A DNA stretch of 64,000 bases from Mongoliimonas terrestris. Its GTDB lineage: Bacteria; Pseudomonadota; Alphaproteobacteria; Rhizobiales; Pleomorphomonadaceae. The stretch is taken from NCBI RefSeq assembly GCF_001927285.1, contig NZ_MSIG01000005.1, positions 248,001 through 312,000 of the forward strand, read 5' to 3'. Of the stretch, positions 25,914-35,600 are shown in pieces (the stretch's first letter is position 1; each line of letters begins with the position of its first letter). The notes below the pieces were generated by a model. The model ran no database searches. It was not told the DNA's origin and saw only the letters and a list, made by a program, of their open reading frames with translations. The translations under genes were made by a program, and so were the position numbers.

Positions 25914-26411
25914 ATGACGTCCATCCCGCTCATGACGCGGCTGGACAAGGCATTTGACCTGGCGGCCTCCGTGGCCGCCAGTCTTTGTCTTGCCGGTGCC
26001 GCAGCCGCCGGCTTCTGGCAGGTGGTCACACGCTTCATCTTTGAGAATCCGTCCGTCTGGTCGGAGGCGCTCGTCCGGCTCCTCCTCGTCTGGATGGTGA
26101 TGATCGGGCTCGGCGTCGCCATCCGGCACGGCGCGCTCGTCTCGATCGACATCGCCGAGAAGAACGCGCGCGGCCTGTTCCTGAAGGTGGTCCGGGTGGC
26201 GATCCTCTCCGCCGACGTCGCCGTGCTCGGCGCGCTCCTCTACTTCGGCTACCGCATGGTCGGCAGGGTCCAGGCGCAGGAGATGGCGGGCCTGGAAATC
26301 TCCATGGCCTGGGGCTACGCGGCGATCCCGGTCGGCGCGGCGTTCGGGATCCTCGGGTCGATCGCCAACTACCGTTCCCATGAGAACTCCGAACTGGAGA
26401 ACGCCACGTGA
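25914..26411 (+). CDS. dctQ: TRAP transporter small permease DctQ
   Basis: A 165-aa small membrane subunit with four membrane segments (about residues 21-38, 56-73, 96-116, 131-150). It carries the conserved N-terminal ...WQVVTRFIF...PSVWSEALVRLLLVWMVMIGLG motif. It pairs with DctM for sodium-driven uptake. The ATG at 25914 starts 5 bp after the dctP stop; an earlier TTG at 25899 overlaps dctP and is not preferred. Confidence 0.92.
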   Translation: MTSIPLMTRLDKAFDLAASVAASLCLAGAAAAGFWQVVTRFIFENPSVWSEALVRLLLVWMVMIGLGVAIRHGALVSIDIAEKNARGLFLKVVRVAILSADVAVLGALLYFGYRMVGRVQAQEMAGLEISMAWGYAAIPVGAAFGILGSIANYRSHENSELENAT

Positions 26412-27682
26412 GCCCGGCCATGCTCTCCGTCATGCTGGTGCTCTTCGCGCTCAGCGTTCCCGTCGCCATCGCGATCGGGGTCGCCAGCCTCGTCGGCCTC
26501 GGCTTCACCAACCTGCCGCCGATCGTGCTCGCCCAGCAGGTCTACGTGGCGCTCGATCGCTTTCCGCTCGCGGCCATCCCCTTCTTCATCCTGGCCGGCA
26601 ACCTGATGGACGTCGGCGGCCTCTCGCGCCGGCTTGTCGAACTGGCGCGCGCCTTCGTCGGCGGGATCCAGGGCGGCCTCGCGGCCACCTGCGTCCTAAC
26701 CTGCATGATCTTCGCCGCGATCTCCGGCTCCAGCGTGGCGACCACCTTCGCAGTCGGATCGGTGCTGATCCCGGCGCTCCTGCGCCACGGCTACCCGGTC
26801 GGCTTCGCGGCCGCCCTCCAGGCCGCGTCCGCCGAACTCGGGGTCATCATCCCACCCTCCATCCCGATGATCCTCTTCGGCATCTCCACCCAGACGTCGA
26901 TCCCGGAGCTCTTCATCGCCGGCTTCGGCCCGGGCCTCTTCATCAGTTCCGCGCTGATCGTCACCGTGCTGATCTGGTGCCGCATCAAGGGCTGGGGCAA
27001 GCAGGACGGCGACGGCCGGCTCGGCAAGCGGGTGGCCATCAAGCAGGCGGCCTTCTCGCTCCTGATGCCGGTCATCATCCTCGGCGGCATCTACGGCGGC
27101 ATCACCACGCCGACGGAGGCCAGCATCATCGCCGTGGTCTACGCGCTCGTCGTCGGCCTCTTCATCCACCGGGAGATCAGCTTCAAGCAGCTCTTCCCGG
27201 TGTTCCGGAAGTCGGTGATCAGTTCCGCGGTGATCATGTTCATCATCGCGACCGCGAGCTTCTTCAGCTACCTCCTCAACCGTGTCGGCGTCCCCGACGC
27301 CGCCGCCCTCTGGCTCACCGAGACGTTCAGCAGCCAGGGCGCGTTCCTGATGGCCGTGAACATGGCGCTCTTCGTCGTCGGCATGTTCATCGAGACCAGC
27401 GCCAGCATCATCGTGCTCGCGCCGATCCTGACGGACGCGGCGATCAAGCTCGGCATCGACCCGGTGCACTTCGGCACCATCATGGTGGTGAATCTGGCGC
27501 TCGGGATGATCACGCCGCCCTTCGGCGTGAACCTCTTCGCCGCCGCCCAGGTGGCCGGCTGCTCGATCGACAAGATGATCAAGCCGCTCCTGGTCTTCAT
27601 CGCGGTCATCATCGGCTGCCTGCTGGCCATCACCTACGTTCCGGCGATCCCCTTGTTCCTCAGAGACCTCCTGATGCGATAA
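26408..27682 (+). CDS. dctM: TRAP transporter large permease DctM
   Basis: A 424-aa inner-membrane transporter subunit with about 12 segments. It contains PFFILAGNLMDVGGLSRRLV, CMIFAAISGSSVATTFAVGSVL, AASAELGVIIPPSIPMILFG, GGITTPTEASIIAVVYALVVG and NLALGMITPPFGVNLF, the family core motifs. The GTG start overlaps the dctQ stop by four bases (GTGA). The ligand follows DctP. A 13-bp hairpin at 27723-27760 ends the unit. Confidence 0.94.
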   Translation: MSPAMLSVMLVLFALSVPVAIAIGVASLVGLGFTNLPPIVLAQQVYVALDRFPLAAIPFFILAGNLMDVGGLSRRLVELARAFVGGIQGGLAATCVLTCMIFAAISGSSVATTFAVGSVLIPALLRHGYPVGFAAALQAASAELGVIIPPSIPMILFGISTQTSIPELFIAGFGPGLFISSALIVTVLIWCRIKGWGKQDGDGRLGKRVAIKQAAFSLLMPVIILGGIYGGITTPTEASIIAVVYALVVGLFIHREISFKQLFPVFRKSVISSAVIMFIIATASFFSYLLNRVGVPDAAALWLTETFSSQGAFLMAVNMALFVVGMFIETSASIIVLAPILTDAAIKLGIDPVHFGTIMVVNLALGMITPPFGVNLFAAAQVAGCSIDKMIKPLLVFIAVIIGCLLAITYVPAIPLFLRDLLMR

Positions 27683-27722
27683 GGCCCGCCCGGCCCGCGG
27701 TCGCGGCGCTGCCGAACAGGAC

Positions 27723-27760
27723 TGGAATGGCCGGATCGCGCGAGCGGTCCGGCCATTCCA
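27723..27760 (+). terminator. hairpin after the TRAP operon
   Basis: TGGAATGGCCGGA and its exact complement TCCGGCCATTCCA with a 12-base loop, 40 bp after the dctM stop. A T-run is missing, so the terminator call is moderate. Confidence 0.6.
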
Positions 27761-27868
27761 TTCCAGAGCGTCGATTGGACATCGCCGGAGGTTCCCCCTA
27801 TACCGTCGCCGTTTGGAACCCGAACGCTTACCCGCGCTCGTCAGCGGGAGTGAGCGAGGAGAGACCCG

Positions 27869-29854
27869 ATGACCGTTCACATCATCTTCCCCGACGGCTC
27901 CGTGCGCGATTTCGCGCCGGGCACCACCGGCCTTGCCATCGCCGAGGGCATTTCCAAGTCGCTCGCCAAGAAGGCGGTGGCGATGGCGCTCGACGGGGTG
28001 CTGACCGACCTGTCCGACCCCATCACCCGCGACGCGAAGCTCGAGATCGTCACCCGCGACGACCCGCGCGCGCTGGAGCTCATCCGCCACGACGCCGCCC
28101 ACGTGATGGCCGAGGCGGTGCAGGAGCTCTTCCCCGGCACCCAGGTGACCATCGGCCCGGTGATCGAGAACGGCTTCTACTACGACTTCTTCCGCCCCGA
28201 AGGCCCGTTCACCCCGGACGACCTGCCGGTGATCGAGGCGAAGATGCGCGAGATCATCGCCCGTGACGCCCGCTTCACCAAGGAGGAGTGGACCCGCGAT
28301 CAGGCGAAGGACTGGTTCGCCACTAAGGGCGAGGCGTTCAAGATCGAGCTGGTGGATGCCATTCCGGCCGACCAGAGCCTGAAGATCTACCGCCAGGGCC
28401 AGTGGCTCGATCTCTGCCGCGGCCCGCACATGACCTCCACGGGCAAGATCGGCAACGCCTTCAAGCTGATGAAGGTGGCCGGCGCCTATTGGCGCGGCGA
28501 TAGCAACCGCGAGATGCTGACTCGCATCTACGCGACCGCCTGGCACACCGAGGACGAGCTGAAGGCCTATCTCCACATGCTGGAGGAGGCCGAGAAGCGC
28601 GATCATCGCCGGCTCGGCCGGGAGATGGACCTCTTCCACTTCCAGGAGGAGGGGCCCGGCGTCGTGTTCTGGCACGGCAAGGGCTGGACCCTCTTCCAGG
28701 AACTGGTCGCCTACATGCGCCGGCGCCTCCGGGGCGACTACCAGGAGGTCAACGCTCCGCAGATCCTCGACAAGAGCCTGTGGGAGACCTCCGGCCACTG
28801 GGGCTGGTACAAGGAGAACATGTTCGGCGTGCAGTCCGCCGGCGACGAGGCGGAGGACAAGCGCCTGTTCGCCCTGAAGCCGATGAACTGCCCCGGCCAT
28901 GTGCAGATCTTCAAGCACGGCCTCAGGTCCTACCGCGAACTGCCGCTGCGCATGGCGGAATTCGGCGTGGTGCATCGCTACGAGCCGTCGGGCGCCATGC
29001 ACGGCCTGATGCGCGTGCGCGGCTTCACCCAGGACGACGCGCACATCTTCTGCACCGAGGAGCAGATGGCCGCCGAGTGCCACAAGATCAACGACCTGAT
29101 CCTGTCGGTCTACGCGGACTTCGGCTTCGACGAGGTGGTGGTCAAGCTCTCCACCCGGCCGGAGAAGCGCGTCGGCTCCGACGCGCTCTGGGATCACGCC
29201 GAAGCGGTGATGACCAAGGTGCTGGAAGAGATTGCCGCCCAGTCCGGCGGGCGCATCAAGACCGGCATCAACCCGGGCGAGGGCGCCTTCTACGGGCCGA
29301 AGTTCGAATACACCCTGCGCGACGCCATCGGCCGCGAGTGGCAGTGCGGCACCACCCAGGTGGACTTCAACCTGCCGGAGCGGTTCGGCGCCTTCTTTGT
29401 CGACAAGGACGGCGAGAAGAAGACGCCGGTGATGATCCACCGGGCCATCTGCGGCTCGATGGAGCGTTTCCTCGGCATCCTGATCGAGAACTTCGCCGGC
29501 CACTTCCCGCTCTGGCTTGCCCCGACCCAGGTGGTGGTGACCACCATCACCTCGGACGCGGACGCCTATGCGGCCGACGTGCATCAGAAGCTTCTGCGCG
29601 CCGGCATCAGGGCCGAGGTCGATCTTCGCAACGAGAAGATCAACTACAAGGTCCGCGAGCACAGCCACGCCAAGGTGCCGCTCATCTTCGTCTGCGGCAA
29701 GCGAGAGGCCGAGGAGGGCACCGTCAACGTCCGCCGCCTCGGCAGCCAGCACCCGACCGGCATGAGCCTCGCCGACGCGCTCGCCATGCTGGCCGACGAG
29801 ACCACGCCGCCGGATCTTCGCCGGGCGGCGTCGGCGCGCGAAGCGGCCGAATAG
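27869..29854 (+). CDS. thrS: threonyl-tRNA synthetase
   Basis: A 661-aa enzyme that charges tRNA-Thr. In order: an N-terminal TGS domain (residues ~1-63), the editing (SAD) domain with [15 protein letters not shown] (around 73), the class II catalytic core with the zinc Cys/His in [13 protein letters not shown] and motif 2 [26 protein letters not shown], motif 3 [12 protein letters not shown], and an anticodon-binding C-terminal domain. Length and motifs are complete. The start at 27869 follows GAGCGAGGAGAGACCCG. Confidence 0.97.
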   Translation: MTVHIIFPDGSVRDFAPGTTGLAIAEGISKSLAKKAVAMALDGVLTDLSDPITRDAKLEIVTRDDPRALELIRHDAAHVMAEAVQELFPGTQVTIGPVIENGFYYDFFRPEGPFTPDDLPVIEAKMREIIARDARFTKEEWTRDQAKDWFATKGEAFKIELVDAIPADQSLKIYRQGQWLDLCRGPHMTSTGKIGNAFKLMKVAGAYWRGDSNREMLTRIYATAWHTEDELKAYLHMLEEAEKRDHRRLGREMDLFHFQEEGPGVVFWHGKGWTLFQELVAYMRRRLRGDYQEVNAPQILDKSLWETSGHWGWYKENMFGVQSAGDEAEDKRLFALKPMNCPGHVQIFKHGLRSYRELPLRMAEFGVVHRYEPSGAMHGLMRVRGFTQDDAHIFCTEEQMAAECHKINDLILSVYADFGFDEVVVKLSTRPEKRVGSDALWDHAEAVMTKVLEEIAAQSGGRIKTGINPGEGAFYGPKFEYTLRDAIGREWQCGTTQVDFNLPERFGAFFVDKDGEKKTPVMIHRAICGSMERFLGILIENFAGHFPLWLAPTQVVVTTITSDADAYAADVHQKLLRAGIRAEVDLRNEKINYKVREHSHAKVPLIFVCGKREAEEGTVNVRRLGSQHPTGMSLADALAMLADETTPPDLRRAASAREAAE

Positions 29855-29874
29855 GCCCGGACGGCCACTCATCG

Positions 29875-29914
29875 GGCCCCGGTCGGCTTCCTTGCGCGGA
29901 GGCGGGCCGGGGCC
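29875..29914 (+). terminator. hairpin after thrS
   Basis: GGCCCCGG and CCGGGGCC form an 8-bp stem around a ~24-base loop, 21 bp after the stop. No T-run follows; a weak terminator call. Confidence 0.4.
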
Positions 29915-30027
29915 TTGATCCGCGTCATAGTCGACAAGGCGCCTGACTGAATTGACAGGGCTGACCCGGTGGAGAACTCTGGGCCAGTCGCCGGTCGTCG
30001 GCGGCTGGACACGGAGGGACGGCGCTG

Positions 30028-30867
30028 TTGCAGGATCGGACGGACGAGAACTTTCTTCTCAACCTGAAGCTGGCCTGCAGCTACTTCACATCCGTGTCCG
30101 AACTTTGCCGCAAGCTGGCGATCAATCGCCAGCAGTTCATGAAATACCTGACCGGCCGCGCCTACCCGTCGCGCCACACAATGCGGCGGCTCTGCGATTT
30201 CCTGGGGTTCGACGAGCACGAACTCCTGATGCCGCACGACCAGTTCCGCGAGATCATCACGCTGCGTCCGGTCGGCGCCGTGCACGAACTGGAGCTGCCG
30301 GAGCGCATGACCGCGCTGATGGCGCAGCTTCGCCGCAGCGATTCCAAGCTGAAGATTCTGAACGGTTACTACTTCCAGTACTATTTCTCCTTCTCCACCC
30401 GGGGCTACATCCTGCGGGCGCTGGTGAACGTCTACGATTGGCGCGGCTACACCTTCTACCGCCGGATCGAGCGGTTGCGGTCCGAGGCCATCGCCGGGCC
30501 GCCGGACATCTACAAGTATGACGGCATCGTCACCATGGTGGGCGACAAGATCCACATGATCGACCAGGAAGCGATCACCAAGAACGAGCTCAGCCACGCC
30601 ATCCTCTATCCGAGCTATCGCAACCGGGCGACGCTGCTCACCGGCCTCATCGTGGGCGTGTCGGGCAAGGGCGTGCACCAGCCGGCCGCATCGCGCGTGC
30701 TGCTCGAATATGTGGGGCGGACGGTCAACCGGCGGCGGGCGATCGAGGGATGCCGTCTCTACGCTTCGCAGTCACCGGATGTGCCGGAGGTCGTGCAGGA
30801 GTTCCTGCTGTCCGCGTCCGCCGATGCCGGAGGCATCACCCGCCCCGGCCCGATCCACGCCTCCTGA
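30028..30867 (+). CDS. helix-turn-helix regulator with a C-terminal sensor-like domain
   Basis: A 279-aa protein with an XRE-like DNA-binding part at residues ~20-75 (TSVSELCRKLAINRQQFMKYLTGRAYPSRHTMRRLCDFLG) and a long C-terminal region (~90-275) rich in aromatics, including GYYFQYYFSF and RALVNVYDWRGYTFYRR, probably for ligand or protein binding; I know no named family. A TTG start at 30028 is chosen because GGAGGGA stands about 8 bases upstream and no earlier ATG exists. It may control the neighbouring binding-protein gene, which is inference. Confidence 0.75.
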   Translation: MQDRTDENFLLNLKLACSYFTSVSELCRKLAINRQQFMKYLTGRAYPSRHTMRRLCDFLGFDEHELLMPHDQFREIITLRPVGAVHELELPERMTALMAQLRRSDSKLKILNGYYFQYYFSFSTRGYILRALVNVYDWRGYTFYRRIERLRSEAIAGPPDIYKYDGIVTMVGDKIHMIDQEAITKNELSHAILYPSYRNRATLLTGLIVGVSGKGVHQPAASRVLLEYVGRTVNRRRAIEGCRLYASQSPDVPEVVQEFLLSASADAGGITRPGPIHAS

Positions 30868-31165
30868 ACCCGCAAGCTGAACCGCGTGTCCTGCCGCCGG
30901 TCCGTCTGGCGATCGCCTCACCGGCCGGCTGGCCGGCTTATCCTTCTCCGCCTCGGGCAAGCTGCATTCAGTTCTTCCAACCTGTCGCTAGTTGAAGCTT
31001 CAAGGGTATCAAGTCGCGGCGTGGCCCTGGAAGAAATACGTTGTGCGACGCAACGGACTTATCTTCAATGTGACCGATCGAAGATCCATCCTCCGTCCAA
31101 GACGACGTTGCAGTAAGGGATCTCGATCCAGCGGGGACGTGTGCGTCACACATCAGGGGGATTTC

Positions 31166-32287
31166 ATGAAGAAGAAATACTTGCTTGCCTGCGTCGCCAT
31201 GGCGGCGACGATGCTTTCCGCGCCGGCCGCTTTCGCCGACATCAAGATCGGCGTCATCGGTCCGATGACCGGCCCCAACGCCGTCGGCGGGGCCCAGTTG
31301 AAGAACGGCGCCGAACAGGCCGTTGCCGACATCAACGCGGCCGGTGGCATTCTCGGCGAGAAGATCGTGCTCCTCGTGGGTGACGACGCCTCCGATCCCA
31401 AGCAGGGCGTGTCGGTCGCCAACCAGTTCGTCGGCGAGGGCGTCCAGTTCGTCATCGGCCACTTCAACTCCGGCGTCACCATTCCGACGTCCGAGATCTT
31501 CGCCGAGAACGGCATCCTGCAGGTGACCCCGGCAGCCACCAACCCGAAGGTCACCGAGCGCGGCCTCTGGAACATCTTCCGCACCTGCGGCCGCGACGAC
31601 CAGCAGGGCGCGCTTTGGGGCAGCTACGCGCTGAAGCACTTCGCCGGCAAGAAGATCGCCATCGTCCACGACAAGACCACCTACGGCCAGGGCCTCGCCG
31701 ACGTCGCCAAGGCGGAAATCAACAAGGCCGGCGTGACGGAGGTTCTCTACGAAGGCCTCAACGTCGGCGAGAAGGACTTCTCCGCGCTGATCTCCAAGAT
31801 CAAGGCCGCAGGCGCCGACCTCGTCATGTGGGGTGGCCTGCACACGGAAGGCGGTCTCCTGATCCGCCAGATGCGCGACCAGGGCGTCGCCGCCACCGTG
31901 ATGGGCGGCGACGGCATCAACACCAGCGAGTTCCCCGCCATCGGCGGCGAGGGCGCCGTCGGCACGCTGATGTCCTTCGGCTCCGACCCGCGCGACAACC
32001 CAGGCGCGAAAGAGGTGGTGGCGAAGTTCCGCGCCGGCGGGTTCGAGCCGGAGGCCTTCACGCTCTACAGCTATGCGGCCGCGCAGGTGATCGAGCAGGC
32101 CATCAAGGCGGCCGGCACGCTGGAGGCCCCGAAGGTCGCCGAATACATGCGGACCGGGGTAACCTTCCCCACCGTGATCGGTGACATCGTCTACGACTCC
32201 AAGGGCGATCGGAAGGATGTCGACTTCGTGATGTACGAGTGGGTCAAGAAGGACGACGGCAAGATCGACTACGTGCTGGCGAAGTAG
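31166..32287 (+). CDS. branched-chain amino-acid-type ABC binding protein (LivK-like)
   Basis: A 373-aa periplasmic protein with a signal peptide (residues ~1-23, ending AAFADIK). The type I bilobal fold is typical: KIGVIGPMTGPNAVGGAQLKNG, then INAAGGILGEKI, GDDASDPKQGVSVANQFV and YGQGLADVAKAEI. No livHMGF permease or ATPase gene is in the window, so it is an orphan partner of a transporter elsewhere. The start at 31166 has CAGGGGG before it. The repeated GGCTACA sequence follows the gene. Confidence 0.9.
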   Translation: MKKKYLLACVAMAATMLSAPAAFADIKIGVIGPMTGPNAVGGAQLKNGAEQAVADINAAGGILGEKIVLLVGDDASDPKQGVSVANQFVGEGVQFVIGHFNSGVTIPTSEIFAENGILQVTPAATNPKVTERGLWNIFRTCGRDDQQGALWGSYALKHFAGKKIAIVHDKTTYGQGLADVAKAEINKAGVTEVLYEGLNVGEKDFSALISKIKAAGADLVMWGGLHTEGGLLIRQMRDQGVAATVMGGDGINTSEFPAIGGEGAVGTLMSFGSDPRDNPGAKEVVAKFRAGGFEPEAFTLYSYAAAQVIEQAIKAAGTLEAPKVAEYMRTGVTFPTVIGDIVYDSKGDRKDVDFVMYEWVKKDDGKIDYVLAK

Positions 32288-32294
32288 CCGAACC

Positions 32295-32340
32295 AGCCCG
32301 CTACAAGCGGGCTACGGGCAGGCTACAGGCGGGCTACAAA
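32295..32340 (+). repeat. GGCTACA direct repeats with hairpin after the binding-protein gene
   Basis: AGCCCGC-TACAA-GCGGGCT is a 7-bp hairpin (32295-32313), followed by two further copies of the GGCTACA phrase and then an ACCCGCTACA half. It may act as a terminator. Confidence 0.5.
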
Positions 32341-32517
32341 CCCGCTACAATCGGCTTCTTCGGACGACGAAGCCGCACCCTTCAATCCGGCGGCGCCGCC
32401 TTGGCGCCGCCGGATGCGATCGGCCTCCCGCTCTTCAGCGGGTGCGCCGGATGGACAGAGGAATGTTCAGGGTTGGCCTGCTAGGCTGGGTCGTCGGCAG
32501 CAACAGACATCCCCTCG

Positions 32518-33477
32518 ATGACGGCCCCCTTCAAGCACGACTATCCGTTCGATCCCTCCTACGGCTACGACCACGCGGCGCTCACCCGGGTGGAGGCCCC
32601 GCCGCCGCCTGGCGATTTCGAGGCCTTCTGGCGCAAGCGCTACCAGAAGGCGCTGGCGCTCGACCCGCGCCCGTCGATCCGCCGGACGCATGGAGGATCG
32701 GCCGATCTCGCCGTCATGGACCTGAAATACCGGTCCACCCAGGAGGCCACCATCCGCGGCTGGCTGGTGCTCCCCCGGTCCGGACCGGTGCGGCGGGCGC
32801 TCGTGATCGGTCACGGCTATGGGGGTCGGCAAGGGCCGGATCTCGTGCAGCCGATCGCCGAGGCGGCGCTGCTCTTTCCGTGCTTCCGCGGCCTTTCCCG
32901 CAGCGCCAAGGCGCCGATCAGCCAGGATCCGCAGTGGCATGTGCTGCACGACATCGACAAGCGGGATGATTACATCCTCGGCCGCTGCGTGGAAGACTTG
33001 TGGCTCGCGGTCTCCGTCCTGCTCGCGCTCTTTCCTTGGCTGGAGGGACACGTCGGCTATTCTGGCGTCAGCTTCGGCGGCGGGATCGGCTCACTTGCCC
33101 TGCCGTGGGACCAGCGGATCGCCCGGGCGCACCTGCTCGTGCCCACCTTCGGCAACCATCCCCTCCGCCTGAAGCTGCCCTCCGTCGGCAGCGCGGCCGC
33201 CGTCCGCCGCTATGCCGAAGCCCATCCGGAGGTGCTGGCGACCCTTGCCTACTACGATGCCGCCTCGGCGGCCCGCTTCGTGTCCCAGCCCGTGCACGTG
33301 GGGGCGGCGCTGTTCGATCCGGCGGTGGCGCCGCCGGGCCAGTTCGCGATTTACAACGCGCTTCCCGGCTGTAAGCAAATCTTCACACTGGACGCCGGCC
33401 ACTTCGACTATCCTCACCGTGCCGACCAGGATCAGGCGCTCCACGCCGACCTCCGCACGTTCTTCGATGGATTATGA
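32518..33477 (+). CDS. acetylxylan-esterase-like alpha/beta hydrolase
   Basis: A 319-aa enzyme of the AXE1/cephalosporin-C deacetylase-type family. It has IGHGYGGRQGP (oxyanion area, ~residue 98), the nucleophile elbow GYSGVSFGGGIG (Ser around 185) and the final catalytic His in DAGHFDYPH. No signal peptide is visible, so it is probably cytoplasmic, acting on acetylated sugars or related esters. The ATG at 32518 is used. The next esterase gene starts inside the last codons (ATGA overlap), so the two are co-translated. Confidence 0.85.
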   Translation: MTAPFKHDYPFDPSYGYDHAALTRVEAPPPPGDFEAFWRKRYQKALALDPRPSIRRTHGGSADLAVMDLKYRSTQEATIRGWLVLPRSGPVRRALVIGHGYGGRQGPDLVQPIAEAALLFPCFRGLSRSAKAPISQDPQWHVLHDIDKRDDYILGRCVEDLWLAVSVLLALFPWLEGHVGYSGVSFGGGIGSLALPWDQRIARAHLLVPTFGNHPLRLKLPSVGSAAAVRRYAEAHPEVLATLAYYDAASAARFVSQPVHVGAALFDPAVAPPGQFAIYNALPGCKQIFTLDAGHFDYPHRADQDQALHADLRTFFDGL

Positions 33478-34202
33478 ACCGCGAGTATCACCGCTGGTAT
33501 AGCGATCGTCTGTCCAGGGACATGGAGCTTCTCGTCTTCGGCCACGCCGGAGCGAAGGTGCTTGTATTTCCGACTCGGGACGGCCGCTTCTTCGAGTACG
33601 AGGACATGGGGATGGTCGACGTCCTCGCCCCCCGGATCGCCTCCGGGGAGATGCAGCTCTTCTGCGTCGACAGCATCGATCACGAGAGCTTCTACTGCTT
33701 CTGGTGCCGGCCCGAGGACCGCATCCGCCGGCATCTGCAGTTCGAAGCCTATGTGCTCGGCGACGTCCTGCCGTTCATGGCGATCCGCAACGACCACCCG
33801 GTCACCGTCGCGCACGGGTGCAGCCTCGGCGCCTTCCATGCGGCCAACATCGCCTTCCGGCACCCGCATCTCTTCCGCCGGCTCGTGGCCTTCTCCGGCC
33901 GCTACGACCTCACTGCCGCGGTGGAGCATTTCGGCGATCTCTTCGACGGCTATTACGACGACACGATCTTCTACAACACGCCCACCCATTTCCTGCCGGG
34001 CATCCGCTGCCCGCTGCTTCTGCGGAGCCTGAGGCAGTTGGACGTCACGCTCGCCATCGGCCGGGACGATCCTTTCCTCGACAGCAACCGGCATCTTGCC
34101 GGCATCCTGGAGGCCAAGGGCGTGCCGTGCCACATGCCCGTCTGGGACGGCCGGGCGCACCAGGGCGGGGCGTGGCGGCGGATGGCCCGGCTCTATCTTT
34201 AA
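33474..34202 (+). CDS. esterase family alpha/beta hydrolase
   Basis: A 242-aa protein of the esterase-D/PHB-type fold family. It starts MNREYHRWYSDRLSRDMELL and has the nucleophile motif HGCSLGAFHAANIA (Ser around residue 115) and a late DGRAHQGGAWR with the catalytic His. The ATG overlaps the preceding esterase stop by four bases, a sign of coupled expression. The two enzymes probably act on the same kind of ester; the substrate is unknown. A convergent regulator gene ends six bases downstream. Confidence 0.82.
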   Translation: MNREYHRWYSDRLSRDMELLVFGHAGAKVLVFPTRDGRFFEYEDMGMVDVLAPRIASGEMQLFCVDSIDHESFYCFWCRPEDRIRRHLQFEAYVLGDVLPFMAIRNDHPVTVAHGCSLGAFHAANIAFRHPHLFRRLVAFSGRYDLTAAVEHFGDLFDGYYDDTIFYNTPTHFLPGIRCPLLLRSLRQLDVTLAIGRDDPFLDSNRHLAGILEAKGVPCHMPVWDGRAHQGGAWRRMARLYL

Positions 34203-34208
34203 ACGGGA

Positions 34209-35324
34209 TCAACGCGATAGCGGCGCGATGTGCGCGACCAGTTGGGCGAGCTCCGCCTGTCGGGCGAGGCCGAGCCGGTCGTAGAGGTTCTTCACGGTGG
34301 TGCGCACCGTGTTCTCCGACACGCCGAGCCGAAGCGCGGCTTCCTTCGGCGGCATGCCGCCGCCGATCATCAGCGCGAGACGGGCCTGGGCCTTGGTGAG
34401 CCCGAGTTGGACCAGCGGGCGGATGTCGTTGTCGTCGTGCCGCTCGGCCGGATCGATCACCAGGATCAGCACCGCATTCACCGGCACCAGCCCGAAGTGC
34501 TGTTCCAGGCGCGGCGCGGTCACCGGAATCGCGCGGATCAGAAGCGGCGTCCCGCCGTTTGGCCGGCGGATCGCCGACACCGCCGGGGTGCGGCCGGGCT
34601 CAGCCGAAAGCGCGGCGCCGATCAGCCCGTCGAAGATCGACTGCTGGTCGGTCCGGGTGCAGCGGATCTGTCGGCCCGCGATCTGCAAGCCGTCGCCCCG
34701 CAGCGCCTCGAACGCTCCATTGGCCAGGATGACCGTGCGCTTCCGGTCGATGACGGCGGCCGCGCAGCCGAAACGGTCGAGCGCGCTTCCCATGGCGTGG
34801 TTCAGCGCCGTCGCCGTGTCGAGACGGCTGGCGACTGCCACGGCGCGGACGATATGGCCTGACAAGCGTTGGAATGCCCGCTGCTCGTCGGCATCGAGGG
34901 GAGGGGCCTTCATGTCCCTGTGGATCGAGACCGAGTAGGTGTGCCCTGGCTCCGGCGTGGTCACCACGCCGGACAATCCGCCGATCCCGTAGGAACGCAG
35001 GAAATCCTGATAGAAGGGATGTTGGGCGCGAATGGTCTCCGACAGCAGCTCGCGGTCGCTGAAGAGGCCGTTGGTGATCTTGCGGGCCCGCCCTACCTCG
35101 ACCAGCACGTCGTCCTGCCACCAGTTGGCCGCGTAATCCATCGCCGAATCCAGCGCATCTCTGGAGATCTGGACGAAGGGCGCTTCCCGCGACAGCGGAA
35201 TGATGATGGCGCTTCGCCCGTGCAGGCGGCTGGCCAGCGACTGCAGGGCGCCAGGCCACAGGGAGGCATCGAGAGCGGCGTCGTAGAACCCGGCGATCAG
35301 CGCGTCATCGATGTCTTTCGACAT
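34209..35324 (-). CDS. LuxR-type helix-turn-helix transcriptional regulator
   Basis: A 371-aa protein with a C-terminal HTH_LuxR domain (residues ~305-365; GLTKAQARLALMIGGGMPPKEAALRLGVSENTVRTTVKNLYDRLG). The N-terminal ~300 residues hold no clear autoinducer or receiver motif but include a PAS-like segment (FGCAAAVIDRKRTVILANGAFEALRG). It converges with the esterase pair (stop six bases from theirs), so it may respond to related compounds; this is inference. The start at 35324 follows a GCCAAGGAATGCCCC leader. Confidence 0.82.
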   Translation of the reverse strand: MSKDIDDALIAGFYDAALDASLWPGALQSLASRLHGRSAIIIPLSREAPFVQISRDALDSAMDYAANWWQDDVLVEVGRARKITNGLFSDRELLSETIRAQHPFYQDFLRSYGIGGLSGVVTTPEPGHTYSVSIHRDMKAPPLDADEQRAFQRLSGHIVRAVAVASRLDTATALNHAMGSALDRFGCAAAVIDRKRTVILANGAFEALRGDGLQIAGRQIRCTRTDQQSIFDGLIGAALSAEPGRTPAVSAIRRPNGGTPLLIRAIPVTAPRLEQHFGLVPVNAVLILVIDPAERHDDNDIRPLVQLGLTKAQARLALMIGGGMPPKEAALRLGVSENTVRTTVKNLYDRLGLARQAELAQLVAHIAPLSR

Positions 35325-35600
35325 GGGGCATTCCTTGGCGCTTCGTCTCCTTGTGGCCGGAACCGCTCAACGGTTGGCGCAGCGACGATCCGAGCGCCAC
35401 GTCCCACAACTCAGACGTTCTATCTTGTACGCCAAGAACCCCGCTGAATCCATGTATGCGAATTACTAAGTACGAAAACCGTCGTCAACTCCTGCATGGA
35501 GAGCGGCGCGCGGGCGGGCCCGCAGCGGGCGACAAGGCCCGGTTCGCCGGCTTGCGCGCCCTTTGTGGCGCGGGCCATCGAGAAGCGGCTCGGGTGCGCG

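Noticed and set aside
26696..29872. 1058-codon antisense frame across the TRAP permease and thrS genes
   Set aside because: High-GC codon bias on the plus strand creates long open antisense frames; no family motif, and it runs through two complete genes.
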